64,000 bases of DNA. Origin: Carettochelys insculpta (taxonomy: Eukaryota; Chordata; Testudines; Carettochelyidae). Positions 1 to 11,143 of the stretch are shown piece by piece. Under the pieces are notes generated by a model. It was not told where the DNA came from, made no database searches, and worked only from the letters and a program-made list of their open reading frames with translations. How positions within the stretch are numbered: the stretch's first letter is position 1; every line of letters begins with the position of its first letter. The stretch lies in contig NC_134138.1 in the NCBI RefSeq assembly GCF_033958435.1, positions 269,987,798-270,051,797 of the forward strand, given 5' to 3'. Position numbers and translations under genes: made by a program.

Positions 1-1746
1 GCTGTATAGACACACCCTACAATGAAACTAGCAGACTTACATATAAATTGCCCATTCTCCTGCCCCAGCCAGTGTCCCCATGCCTGTCTTGAACCAGTGA
101 GGTCCTCACAACAGACAACGTTCTTGCTGAATGTCTGGGTGATAGTGTGTACAGTATACGGATGATAATAAATAATAGAAATAACTACAAGAGGATGGGG
201 GACTGGTTTGTAGAAAGGCAGCGAAAGGGTAAATGCTATACAGCTGGGTTAACATTTAGACTATAAACTCTCTGGGGCAGGACTTTCTTTGTGTTCTGTG
301 TCCATGAAGCACCTCACACAATCTATGGGCTATTGCAATACAAAGACAAATAAAATCATCGTCATCATCCGTGGAGCGAGCTGAACATTTTTCATCTAAA
401 ATCTTTTTTGACAACAAGTATTTTTTGACCACAATGAAACTTTTCAATGTGCTTAACTTTTTTGTGTTCTTGATCGAAAACACACACTGGGAATGAAAAT
501 ACAGTAGTCAATTTATTTTAAAAACTTTCTCTATTTGTATTGTTTTATTTTGGGGCAGGGCTTTGCCGTTTTACTTCAATCCTCTTTTCCAATGAACAAA
601 AAGCCAGAATGGGAGTGAATGGACCCAGTGTCCCAATATCACTTGTTTTCAACATCTGTGTCTTGGCACTTCAGCTGTGGCAAATTGGCAAAGCTCCGTT
701 GCCAGCTATAAATCAATGCCAGTTTAAACCTGCCAAGACTTTCGCACAGTATCTCCTCTAGTTTTGCATCCAAATGCCCCAATGAAAAAAACAATTTCCT
801 TTTTAGAGGTTTCCTCCCCAGACTGGAGCGTTCTAGCCCCTCCGATGCAGGCAATGCCTACCTGTTGTAGAACAAAACATAACTGAAGAAGAGGGAAAGC
901 GCCTGCAGCAAATCGACTTACCAGAGTACAATTTTGATGTAGTATAGATTCCTTCTTTATTCATTCCACTGCTGTGCCTAGAATAGATAGCCTGTCTGTT
1001 TCCCTCTTAAGTTCCTGTGTGTGTTCTGAATGTGCTTGTGGTTTGCAGATTCTATTTCTGCCCTTGGCAATTTGTTTCATACACACTTACTCCCATGGCA
1101 GAATATAATTTCTCCTGCCAAACCCTTTAACATTACTGCACACAGCCCTGGCTTCTGCGAGGGACTTTCTCAGGATGGGTCTTCTTACCCTCTGGGGTAC
1201 TTTTGTGGCATCCATCCACTTTCTTCTGTGAACCATAAATGTCTCTGAAAAGAGCCTTCAGTGAATCAAGGGGTGTTTCTGCCAATCTCAGCCGCAGCAG
1301 AAACAGGGCAGGGATAAGCCAGTGGGTGGATGCCCAGATTTCAGCTGCAGGCAGGGACATGAAAACTGGGAGGGTTCTGTGCTGTGCACAGATCAGGCAC
1401 TTGGGCTCTTAGCCTTTCATAATTTTTCTCTGTGTTGTAGATGTAGTAGCTGTTGGCTGTAACAGAGAAACAAATAAGTCATCAGTGCAGAGGTATACTC
1501 CATGCAAAGTGAGAGTACAGTGATACCAAATAGGCTGGACGGCTGACTGGGACTTAACCAGCACAGAAAACAGAGTGAGCCTGAAAAGTCAGGCTCTGGC
1601 TGCAGGAATCCTCCAACATCTGCGCAGAAGCTGTTCCCGGAGTTCTTTGCTGCTGCTTTCATATCTGGACTGTTCTCCACAATGGAATACAATGGCAGTT
1701 TGTTTTCTTGCAACAGTAAGTCAATAGTAGGGACTATAAATATCAA
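1..1746. other. Upstream sequence, no gene recognised
   Basis: AT-moderate single-copy-looking DNA. The open frames are short, and none shows a known domain or paired splice sites that I can defend. Confidence 0.5.
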
Positions 1747-1780
1747 TGTGTGTGTGTGTGAGTGTGAGAGAGAGAGAGAT
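1747..1780. repeat. Microsatellite (TG)n then (AG)n
   Basis: An uninterrupted TG run passes into GTGAGTGTGAG and then an AG run. It is a simple sequence repeat that creates a short spurious open frame. Confidence 0.9.
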
Positions 1781-2158
1781 GTTACAGCGATTTGTTACAC
1801 TAAGGAAGCCATTGATATTTCTTACTGGGATTATTTATGTGTCTAGGGAAGTGTTTCAGGGCTGTGGGGCTGTGATAACACCAATGGAAGATTCCAAAAT
1901 GTTAAGATTCAACCATCCTTTTGAAACACACTCAAAATTCTTCATGATGAAGCTGAGACAATGGGAAGGGACAGATCCTCAGCTGGTGTAAATTGTCCTA
2001 TCCCCTTTGCAGTCACTGAAACGATGACAGTTTACACCATCTGAGGAACTGCTTCCCAGACACTAGACACATTATTTTAAAAATGTATCTAAAATGAAAC
2101 GATTCTTCCTTCTTTCCAGTGAGGGAGACTTGTGTGATCTGAACCTTTGTATCTCAGG

Positions 2159-2346
2159 CAGTTGTTTCTCAAACTTAAAACATTCGTGTACCCCTTTCTG
2201 GACTTTGGTCTTATTGGTGTATCCCCTCTCCCAGTGCCATCCCAGGGCTTATCTCCTAATCCTCAATAATTTATTTTCTGCTGCATACCCCTTGCAATTT
2301 TTCAAGTACCACTAGTGGTACATGTACCACACTTTGGGAAACACTG
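2159..2346. mobile_element. Short hAT-like non-autonomous element
   Basis: The ends are CAGTTGTTTCTCAAACT and, read inverted, CAGTGTTTCCCAAAGTG. This is the CAGTGGTTCTCAAAC-type terminal repeat of many vertebrate hAT short elements. The flanking 8-mers ATCTCAGG and ACCCAAGG agree at 5 of 8 positions, compatible with a decayed 8-bp target duplication. There is no coding capacity. Confidence 0.6.
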
Positions 2347-3605
2347 ACCCAAGGGACTTGGACACTAGATAACAGGAAGGAGAGTTAATCTGATCTCTTT
2401 TATTCCCTTCTCCAGCTTTCCTCTGTTATTATGTTGCCATTTTACCTTATTTTCACTTTCTTTAATGAGCCTGAAGCGCTAAGCATTGTGCCTGCTTATG
2501 GCTTATGTACTGCAGTGGGATATTGTGATCCAGTACTACTTGAAGGAGTGCCTTCAACTGCCTGTTTTTTTCACTGACACTTTATAGGTGGTCTCTTGTT
2601 TTAGAGGCCATTTAAGCTGAAATATATAAAGAGATAAATGCATAAGTGCCGTGCACATCTGGGCTTTAAATGTGATTAGCCATTATCAATAGTGGAAATG
2701 GGGGGAGATCCACACTCAGCAATCTTTCTTCTGGGTTGGCCAGATGTTAAAAATACATCGGGGGGTGAAATCGGGGTTAATGTTTGTCATTTGCAGGGGA
2801 ATTATTCATTACACAACCCATCAGGGAAGTCAAGGTGAGAAAGGCATCTGGAGCTCTTAGAATCGTTCCCATTCTGACTTCTAGGTCATTTTTAAGTGAA
2901 TACTATGCAGCCTTGGGAACTGGCTGGCTGGTTGTTAGATAATATTTCAGTGACTTTGTATTCTTCACTGCTTGTCTGAAACAAAAAGGAAGTAAATGTT
3001 GGATACTATTGACATTTATTACGTATATTGTGATTTTTAAGATGAGGACAATTTTATTCATACACAGACACAAGCACAGCAGTATGTTCACATGCCAAAC
3101 TGCTCAGATGAGCAGAGTTATTCACATGCTTACCTATGTGCAGGATCAGGGCCCTCACATTTAACTGCAGGGAAATATTGACCCACCCTGTATGTAAGTG
3201 TTTGAATTGCACAAACTCACTGATGATGGTGTATTATAAAATCAAAGACAGACTTTGAAGCACCTCCTTTTTTTAAATTGGGGTCTAGCGGAGATATATT
3301 AGTTAATGCATATTACAAAATTAAAATTATTTTAATTTAATTAACAGAGAAGGACATCAGAAGAAACAGCAAGCACAGAATAATTCTGAATTTAATGAAT
3401 ACAGCAGTTCTTAAAAGAAATTATTTGAGTATATTTTACTTAATCAGTTCTGTACCTGTGGCATGCAATAGTTTAGTCTCCTGTGGGCATATTTTGGTGC
3501 TAAAGGATAGCTAGAGGTGCTGTGTTGTGTTTGCTGTTGGTATCCCACCATACACCAAAGGTCAGATTGGAAGATCTGGAGGGCTCTTCTGGTCTTATAC
3601 TGTCT
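2347..3605. other. Non-coding stretch, nothing recognised
   Basis: Moderately AT-rich sequence without a recognisable exon, repeat family or structured RNA. Confidence 0.4.
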
Positions 3606-3989
3606 GTCTGGGTCTACACTACAAAGTTCTGTCTACAAGTCACTGTCAACAGAGTTTTGCCAACAGAACCTCTGTCTGCAAAACATGCCCACACTTAATG
3701 CAGGCTTCCCTGTCAACATCCTGTGTTGACAGAGAGCAGCCAGACTGCCCAGGCCTATGTTGACAGAACAGCCAACCGGAAGCTCTGCAAACCTGGTAGC
3801 CCAGTGAACTGGAAACCCTCTCCGTCAATAGAATCTGTCGAGAGAGGTGCTATGCTTCAAACTTTCAAGACATAACTCTGCCAGGGAAAGGGTTGTGTTC
3901 TGTCGACAGATTCTAGACAGAACACATTTGTCATGTGGACACTCTCTAGTTTTGTTGACAGAAGGCATCTTTGTAGTGTAGACACGGTT
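3606..3989. mobile_element. Foldback DNA transposon with TGTTGACAG motifs
   Basis: The ends carry an inverted repeat GTCTACACTACAAAG, each core preceded by 6 terminal nt, and are flanked by the 3-bp direct repeat TCT (3603-3605 and 3990-3992). The interior carries many copies of TGTTGACAG, CTGTCAACA and relatives (CTGTCGACAG) in both orientations. No transposase frame is present. It belongs with the other GTCTACAC-ended elements of this window. Confidence 0.7.
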
Positions 3990-3992
3990 TCT

Positions 3993-6494
3993 GACTCAAT
4001 ACATTCAAGGGATTGTCTCGACTAAAAGCTAAAAAAAGCTCCCATAGATGTATGAGAAGCTAGTGAATTGTACTCAGTGGATTTATGCGGGCTGGTTGTG
4101 GAGAAGAGTTCTGAGTCTTGGGCAGAGAGCTGCACGTGACTAGTCAAGTTTTGCCAGTTGCACCAGTGCTGTTCCAGTCACTTAACCTTTCTGTGCTTCA
4201 TGTCTGGATTTGTTTGGTTCAGCTGCAGGTGCCTCAAGGATGAGATCTTATCTTTTCACTTATTCTGGGAAATGCCGTCTCCATTTTTCGATCAATATAT
4301 GTTCCCGATTCTGCAGTCCACAAACTGTTTTCCTTCTGCCTCTACCTGGTGTTTCTGTCACAATGTTTTGCCTGTGCTACCCTCGACTGTAAAACTGCTA
4401 GTTATCACTTAGTACCAACTTCATCGATAAAAGCATCGGTGAAGGGCCACTGTCATGTGAAAGGAACACTGCTGCAATCTGCTGCTGTAAAACACCGGAG
4501 CGGGAATCAGCAATAATGGGGATAGAAGTATTCATAAAATCCTTATTTAATGAATAGTTCCATTTCTTGCTTTCCATATCCCCACCAGGGCTCTGGGGAT
4601 TGCCCCCTCCCTGTTTTAAACTCCTAATGAAGCCTCATGTCCTAGTCCCCTATATTTTTTACCTAGGGGCACTGGTGTGTGTGGAATGCAACAGTCTTGG
4701 GCACAGGGGTTCCTGTGAAGAAGTTGGCGGCTCTCCTGTCCCCTCCCCAAACCTTTACAGTGCACTTATTTCTTGATAGCGAAAGGCTGGGACTGAGAAT
4801 CTCTGAAGAGTCCTTGTTAAACTAGAGAAGATTCCTCACCTCCACGTTACTAACCTCAGGGGCTGTTCTGACTAGTTCTGGCTGGTGACAGTAGCACCCA
4901 AAGCCCCCAGGCAGGACCGGGGCCCTGTTGTGCTGAGTACTGAGATGTACTCAGACCCGGAATTAAGATCAGACCCAGACACATGCAGAAATAATACAAA
5001 GGGCAACCGTTAAGACATGCCATGGTGTGAAGGCAGAACTGTAGGGTGGATTCATAAGGGGAGTGGGCCTCCAGAAAGAACTTGAAGAAGAAGAAGGAGC
5101 ACACGTGGCAGGCTGGGAAGTGACTTCATGCAAAGAGACAGGGAACAGGCAACGAGAGGGGTGAAATGGTGGGAAAGTGTTCAAGGTATGCGGGGAGGGG
5201 GGCAGTGAGAGCAGAGAGAGAGCTGAAATTGTGCAGAACAATGAAGGCCAGGATGGGTCACTTCAGCTGCTGACGTTGAAGTCACAGCACTGGTAGGCAC
5301 AGCCGGCTGTATGGGTGGGTGTCATGGGTGATTGCCCAAAGTGCTGTGCTCGGGAAGAAGGGTGCTATGGGGGCAGGAGCCAGGCAGGCTTGGGGCGCAA
5401 GCCAGCAGAAGGCAGCTCAGGGCAGTGCGAGGAGAGAGGGTGGGGGCAGGGAGGTGGGGGTGGGATGGAGGAATGGAGAGCCCAAGGAGGTAGCATGGGC
5501 CAGGGCTCTTCTACCAGGGTGAGATTTTCCTGTAGGCTGGCCCAGCTGGCATCATTGCAAATAACATGGGCAGTTAATTCTGCCTAACACAGCAATGAAA
5601 GAGATGTAAGCAAGTGTCACTGCAGGAAAGCCAGAGAGAAGTAGGCGGTGCTTGTAGATAACCCTGTCTCCGGTGGCCCTGCTGTTTCACAATTCCCAGC
5701 TAACACCCTATGTCTGTCCCCAGAGTCACTGAAGGGCATTTAATCTCTTCTGTAAACAAGGGCTACATTTTGAATGGGTACAAAATCCCCAACAGATGGC
5801 ATATTCTCCCTGCTCTCTAGTTTCTCTCTGATGCTCAGAACCATAGCCCTGTCCATGCTAGTAATAACCTCCCATGGGTTGTGGAGGGAGAATTATTATA
5901 CGAACCCATTGTGCCGGGTGCTGTACAAATCAGAACAAAGAGTCTCTGCCTCCAAGAGCTTACAGTCCAAATTTAAGAGACGTTTCAGTAATGTGCTTTT
6001 ATCAATGGAAGGAAATATTGCGAGTGCTCCTGCATTACCTCTCCAACAACAAGGTCCGGTGCATTCAGCCATGTTAAGTGAGAACAGCATTCAAACCCCA
6101 GTATCCTAGCAGCATTCAAACATTGTTCTCAAATGACTGAGAAATTACCTGTTGGAGGCAACCCCCATGCTAGCATTTGTGTGAATGTAGATTCAGAGAG
6201 AGCCCTGAAACGGCCTGGCAGGAGTTGAAAGTGACATCAGAGAATCTCCTAATGCTCTGCACACAGTGTGAACATCCATGGCTCATCAGGTAACCTTTGA
6301 AGTCCTAACACCAGTAAAAGTATCCCTTAAACACATTCACTTCTGTGAAGGGAGGACTGAAGCAGGCAGAGAAAGTCTATGTAATTCTAAGCAATGGGAA
6401 AATAAGGCTAAAAGTGACACTGCCTGCTTTGTGAATTAACCTATTCCTAGGGTCACCACAAGGTGGAACTTGTTACATATTCCATGTAGTAGAG
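3993..6494. other. Non-coding stretch with a G-rich segment
   Basis: No exon is recognised. About 5110-5520 is purine- and G-rich (GGGAGG, GGTGGGGG runs), which explains several open frames there. About 5870-5975 carries a copy of the dispersed repeat described at 33010. Confidence 0.4.
5870..5975 (+). repeat. Copy of dispersed 'CCCATTGTGC..GGTGCTGTACAAA' family
   Basis: It contains CCATTGTGCCGGGTGCTGTAC, the word AGAACAAAG and the end AGAGCTTACAGTCC. The same order of words recurs near 15165, 26810, 33010, 35940 and 43250. I know such sequences as an old amniote repeat but cannot assign a class. Confidence 0.55.
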
Positions 6495-6683
6495 CATGGG
6501 TGTCCAACCTTTTGGCTTGCCTGGGCCACACTGAGTGAAGAGGAATTGTCTTGGGTTGCATATAAAATATATAATATAGTTAATGTATATAAATCACATA
6601 ATAATGTTAAAAGTTTACGATCTTGTGGGGCCGCATTACTAGCTGTCCAGGGCCGCATGCGGCCCGCGGGCTGGACACGCCTG
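6495..6683. mobile_element. hAT-like short element with well-kept target duplication
   Basis: The ends are CATGGGTGTCCAACC and, inverted, CAGGCGTGTCCAGCC. The interior has GGCCGCATGCGGCCCGCGGG, typical of a vertebrate hAT short-element family. The flanking 8-mers TAGTAGAG (6487-6494) and TACTAGAG (6684-6691) match at 7 of 8 positions, as expected of the 8-bp hAT target duplication. Confidence 0.8.
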
Positions 6684-6691
6684 TACTAGAG

Positions 6692-7689
6692 GATGCAAAC
6701 CTGAAAGCAAACAACTGTGAAGCAGCAGACTCATGGGTCTGGAGGTCACTGCTTTCCTTTGGGCATAGGACAGTGATCTGCAACCAAAATAGCGAGAAGA
6801 GCCATTTTTTCAAATTCGGTGAAAAATCAATACTTCAGGAGCTGCAATGCACATGACTACGAGACAGTCCTTCATGAACAATGTCAAACTGTACTTTTTG
6901 TAACCCCTGTTTTAAGATCAGCGTGCACACAATTTGTACCAGTTAGAAATGTTAAGTTACTTTCATTCCTGGATTGGAGAGTAAATGAGGGCAAGGGCAA
7001 TGCTGTACCTGGAGATAGGCTCTTAAGCAGGAAGGAGCAATGTTCCCATCAACCCTCCACGCTGAGGAAGAACTAGGCAGCAAGTTCCCTGCAAGTGGTG
7101 TTCAATGTCACACCCACTCTCTCTGCCAGAGGTGAAATGCTGGCCCCGCTTGGCATCCCAGAAATTGACGCTGCTGCTGGTTCGAGGCAGCCCGAGTTCC
7201 AGCACTCCCAGGAGCAGTGGCGTATGGTTGCAGCAGCTGCTCTGGGTGAGACCACGCACCATCTCCCTAAACTGCCTGTCAGATTGCAGCAGTGTGCCCT
7301 GACTCTTCCCTGCCCTGTGTGCTGCCAGCAGAGTGGAGAGTCCCCTGAGGCAAGCTCTGTGCCTGGGCCTTGCCTGGGAGGTGCTTGTTGCCTGTGGCAG
7401 AGGGGTCAATTCCCCCTCCATCTCCCCATGCCTATTCCACCTTACCCTCCCCTCTCAGACCCCGGACCCACTGACCTGCACTGGGCAGAGGGAGGGAGGG
7501 AGCTGGCTGGGGCTGGCCCACATGGAAGATGTAGGTGAGAGCGGGAGGGAGGAGGTAGAACCACTCCCTCTAGTTCCTCCCTCCAGGGCAGACCACTCTC
7601 TCCCAGGGCCTGATTGGAGTCATTGTGGCTCCAGACGCTGCCACTGCTGACTCTTCTGCAGCTCCCTGCCCTACCCCTACTGAAATAAC
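6692..7689. other. GC-rich non-coding stretch
   Basis: The 7080-7670 part is GC-rich with open frames on both strands. None has a recognisable domain. It resembles other GC-rich repeat interiors of the window (see 37058 and 63348). About 6768-6870 has a hAT-end-like CAGTGATCTGCAACC segment. Confidence 0.35.
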
Positions 7690-7960
7690 AGTACTAAATT
7701 CAAAACAAAAAGCAGTCAAGTAGCACTTTAAAGACTAGCAAAATAATTTATTAGGTGAGCTTTCGTGGGACAGACCCACTTCTTCGGACCATAGCCAGAC
7801 CAGAACAGACTCAATATTTAAGCCACAGAGAACCAAAAACAGTAATCAAGGAGGACAAATCAGAAAAAAATGTCAAGGTGAGCAAATCAGAGAGTGGAGG
7901 GGTCGGGGGGGGGAAAGGTCAAGAATTAGATTAAGCCAAGTATGCAGACGAGCCCCTATA

Positions 7961-8671
7961 GGCTACGTCTACACGTGAAGCCAACATCGAAATAGCTTAT
8001 TTCGATGTAGCAACATCGAAATAGGCTATTTCGATGAATAACGTCTACACGTCCTCCAGGGCTGGCAACGTCGATGTTCAACTTCGACATTGCGCGGCAC
8101 CACATCGAAATAGGCGCTGCGAGGGTACGTCTACACGCCAAAGTAGCACACATCGAAATAAGGGTGCCAGGCACAGCTGCAGACAGGGTCACAGGGTGGA
8201 CTCAACAGCAAGCCGCTCCCTTAAAGGGCCCCTCCCAGACACAGTTGCACTAAACAACACAAGATACACAGAGCCGACAACTGGTTGCAGACCCTGTGCC
8301 TGCAGCATGGATCCCCAGCTGCCGCAGCAGCAGCCAGAAGCCCTGGGCTAAGGGCTGCTGCCCACGGTGACCACAGAGCCCTGCAGGGGCTGGAGAGAGA
8401 GCATCTCTCAACCCCCCAGCTGATGGCCACCATGGAGGACCCGGCAATTTCGATGTTGCGGGACGCGGATTGTCTACACGGTCCCTACTTCGACGTTGAA
8501 CTTTGAAGTAGGGCGCTATTCCGATCCCCTCATGAGGTTAGCGACTTCGACGTCTCGCCGCCCAACGTCGAAGTTAACTTCGAAATAGCGCCCGATGCGT
8601 GTAGCCGCAACGGGCGCTATTTCGAAGTTAGTGCCGCTACTTCGAAGTAGCGTGCACGTGTAGACACAGCT
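7961..8671. mobile_element. 711-bp TIR DNA transposon inserted in PLE A (twin 1)
   Basis: The terminal inverted repeats are GGCTACGTCTACACGTG and, inverted, AGCTGTGTCTACACGTG. The flanking 3-bp direct repeats are ATA (7958-7960 and 8672-8674). Subterminal regions hold many ATCGAAATA, TTCGAAGT and TCGACGTT words in both orientations. The centre is GC-rich with a GCAGCAGCAG run. It is about 95% alike by eye to 25651-26332 but carries an extra 29 nt at 7983-8011, itself a near-palindrome. Small frames of about 105 codons are shared with the twin but have no recognised domain. It looks non-autonomous, and PIF/Harbinger-like is possible from the 3-bp duplication. Confidence 0.8.
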
Positions 8672-8674
8672 ATA

Positions 8675-9535
8675 GTGACTCAGCAAATTCCCATCCCGGT
8701 TCAAACCACGTGTTAATGTGCCGAATTTGAATATAAAAGACAGCTCGGCTGCTTCCCTTTGAATAGTGGTGTGAAATTTTTTTTTCAGTAACACGCATAC
8801 TGTGAAGTCATTAACAGAATGCCCCACTCCATTAAAATGTTGACTAACTGGTTTGTGGATCTGGAGTGTTCTGATATCTGTTTTGTGCCCATTAACCTTT
8901 CGTCTAAGGGAGTTAGAAGTCTGTCCAATATACAAAGCATCTGGGCATTGTTGGTACATGATGGCATATATGATGTTAATAGAGGAGTATGAGAAAGTGC
9001 CCGTGATTCTGTGAGTAACCTGCTTAGGTCCAGTGATGGTATTTCCAGAGAAGATATGTGGACAAAGCTGGCCGTGGGCTTTGTTGCAAGGAAAGGTTCC
9101 AGGACTGGTATTCCTGGGGTATAGACTGTGGCTGTTTGTGAGGATCCTCATAAGGTTGGGAGGTTGTCTGTAGGAGAGAACAGGCATGTCACCTAGGGCC
9201 TTCTGGAGTGTGGCATCCTGATTAAGGATAGGTTGTAGGTCTTTAATAATTCGTTGCAGTGGTTTGAGTTGGGGGCTATAGGTGATGACCAGTGATGTTC
9301 TGTTCTTGGCTTTTTTGGGCCCATCTTGGAGTAACTGGTCTCTGGGTATTCGTCTGGGCCTGTCAATTTGTTTTTTTACTTCTCCTGGTGGGTAATTCAG
9401 GTTTATGAATGTTTGGTAAAGATCTTGTAGTTTTTGGTCTCTGTCAGTTGGATCAGAGCAAATACGATTGTATCTAAGAGTCCTAAATTCAGTTGGTTTA
9501 ATGGTTGTTACATCTACTGAATTTAGTTCTACTGT
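8675..9535 (-). pseudogene. PLE GIY-YIG endonuclease remnant (element A)
   Basis: This frame is open from about 9595. Its product aligns by eye with that of element B: LRYNRICSDPTDRDQKLQDL, YQTF, NYPPGEVKKQIDR, then PVLSYRQPPNL, the Cys-rich CNKAHGQLCPHI and the endonuclease core NIIYAIMYQQCP..LYIGQT with RRKVNGHKTDI. The Tyr and Gly of YIG and the following Arg are kept. PLE endonucleases nick target DNA to prime reverse transcription. The frame runs on past LLSHY into the inserted transposon, adding 51 unrelated residues to a stop near 8516. With no RT attached and a foreign C-terminus, it is not a functional protein. Confidence 0.8.
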
Positions 9536-9728
9536 TGCAGCAGCATCAGGGAAGGAAGCTGCAAAGGAGTCAGCGGTGGCAGCAGCCAGAGCCACAAATT
9601 ACTTCTTTAAGAGCCCCATATGGCTCAGGTCAGCTGCAGGTTGCTGACCCCGGCATAGGATGTGTTGGACAAGGGCATTGTTGGTGGAATTTCTTTGTTC
9701 CCATGTCATGGGTTCTTTTAGACTTATG

Positions 9729-10149
9729 GGCTGTGTCTACACTAGCCAAAAACTTCAAAACGGCTATGCAAATGGCCATTTCGAAGTTTACTAATGAAGT
9801 GCTGAAATACATATTCAGCATCTCATTAGCATGCGGGCGGCCGCAGCACTTCGAAATTGATGCGGCTGGTCCAGACAGGGCTCCTTTTTGAAAGGACCCC
9901 GCCTACTTCGAAGCCCCCTTATTCCTATGAGCAGATGGGAATAAGGGGACTTCGAAGTAGGGGGGGTCCTTTTGAAAAGGAGCCCTGTCTGGACGAGCCG
10001 CGCGGCGGCGAGCTGCATCAATTTCGAAGTGCCGCGGCCGCCCACATGCTAATGAGGCGCTGAATATGTATTTCAGCGCTTCATTAGTAAACTTTGAAAT
10101 GGCCATTTGCATGGCCTTTTTGAAGTTTTTGGCTAGTGTAGACGTAGCC
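9729..10149. mobile_element. 421-bp near-perfect palindromic foldback element
   Basis: The ends are GGCTGTGTCTACACTAGCC and, inverted, GGCTACGTCTACACTAGCC, flanked by ATG (9726-9728 and 10150-10152). Almost the whole element is two complementary arms of roughly 200 nt meeting near 9930-9945. The arms share words such as CATTAGTAAACTT, AGACAGGGCTCC and CTACTTCGAAG. The right arm has about 15 nt (a GCCGCCGCG stretch near 10000) lacking in the left. No protein is encoded. Confidence 0.85.
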
Positions 10150-10294
10150 ATGAAGATGTGGAAATAATACAAGTGCTTGGCTAGAAGATGCTGTGTAAGG
10201 CCAATGAGGGCAATTCTGCACCTTTCACTAGCAGTAAATTGACTAAGAAAAATGAAAACTACTTCCAAAAAGATTCTCCTTCTGCTTCTCTTTG

Positions 10295-10793
10295 AGTATG
10301 TCTACACATCAGGCTTATTTCAAAATAAACTATTCCACAAGAGCTAGTCCAGAATATCTTATTTCAAAATAATGTTGCCACACACAAAAATGCATTTTGA
10401 AATACCATTAAACTCTTTTGAAATACACAGTTTGCACACAAGCCCTTATTTTGAGCCATTGTACACACTATGGCTTATTTCTAAATAGGCTTTGTTCCCG
10501 GCCTACACATCCCCTATTTTGAAATAGCTAATTCGAAACAGGCGCTATTCTTCATGGAATGAGATTTACCAATTTTGAAATAAGCCAACTGCTATTTTGA
10601 AGTTATTCTGAAACTCTCCCATCGACCTCCCTTACTTCTCACAAGACTGAGGACTACAGGAGTTAACTGTCTCGATAGCTCCATTTTGTGTGTCCTGATA
10701 GCTCGATTTTCTGTGTCCCCATTTAGTGCGCAAAATCAAACCCCGTAAGATTAACCCTGATTGGGTCAATCTACCAGGTAGTGTAGATGTACC
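10295..10793. mobile_element. GTCTACAC-ended element, TTATTTCAAAATA subfamily
   Basis: The ends are AGTATGTCTACAC and, inverted, GGTACATCTACAC, flanked by TTG (10292-10294 and 10794-10796). The interior repeats TTATTTCAAAATA and TATTTTGAAATAG words. It shares a block (TTTACCAATTTTGAAATAAGCC) with the element at 55344, so both belong to one subfamily. The core lies 5 nt from each end, against 6 nt in the relatives. Confidence 0.65.
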
Positions 10794-10796
10794 TTG

Positions 10797-11067
10797 AGGT
10801 TGTGTAGATGTAGACTCCTTGGGATTCCTCTGGCAGTGTAAAGAGGCCTTAGTGCAGCTGGAAGGGAGTTTATTCTGTGGGTGATCCCATTGGTTTGAGT
10901 GGGGCTAGTGCTATTCTGCAGGAGGATGTTGCCAGGAGGGGTTTTTCCTGGAGAGAGGAGTAGGGAAATTGACTTCCTGTTTTCTCCTCCTGTTTTCAGT
11001 CATTGCAATGCAGATCTGTGCTTTCAATTGTGTGCTTTATGCCCCACATAGGAGCAGATATAATAGT
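10797..11067. other. Non-coding spacer
   Basis: No exon or repeat is recognised apart from a second GTGTAGATGTAG word just after the previous element. Confidence 0.35.
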
Positions 11068-11143
11068 TAGGCTATGGCTGTGATGCGTAACCACTCTAGG
11101 GTTGTGAGTTCAATCCTTCAGGAGGGCCTTTGAGGTTGGCTTT
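11068..11143 (+). repeat. Partial tRNA-type SINE head
   Basis: A B-box-like GGGTTGTGAGTTCAATCC follows TAACCACTCTA, and then AGGAGGGCCTTTGAGG. It lacks a clear A box and the 3' body, and it directly precedes the fuller SINE, as a truncated tandem unit would. Confidence 0.55.

Larger units (their letters stand above)
7690..9598 (-). mobile_element. Penelope-like element A, split by a DNA transposon
   Basis: It reads on the minus strand from about 9598 to 7690. The 5' part (to 8675) encodes the linker and GIY-YIG endonuclease. The 3' tail (7957 to 7690) has the PLE-type words GAAGAAGTGGGTCTGTCCCACG, GAAAGCTCACC and TAATAAATTATTTTGCTAGTC. Between them lies the 711-bp element at 7961-8671, whose ATA target duplication marks the insertion. 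The reverse transcriptase is absent, so this copy was 5'-truncated before it was interrupted. A hAT-like remnant adjoins it at about 9600-9660. Confidence 0.85.

Noticed and set aside
1417..1746. 109-codon minus-strand frame upstream of PLCD1, a candidate exon of the neighbouring gene
   Set aside because: In mammals DLEC1 lies head-to-head with PLCD1, so I looked for it on this strand, but found no recognisable segment or paired splice sites here or elsewhere in 1-18 kb.
7023..7650. Frames of 105-147 codons on both strands near 7.1-7.6 kb
   Set aside because: GC-rich repeat-like sequence, no domain, no consistent splice sites.
8516..8671. C-terminal 51 residues of the PLE A frame as part of a real protein
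   Set aside because: They are encoded by the inserted DNA transposon, beyond its ATA target duplication.
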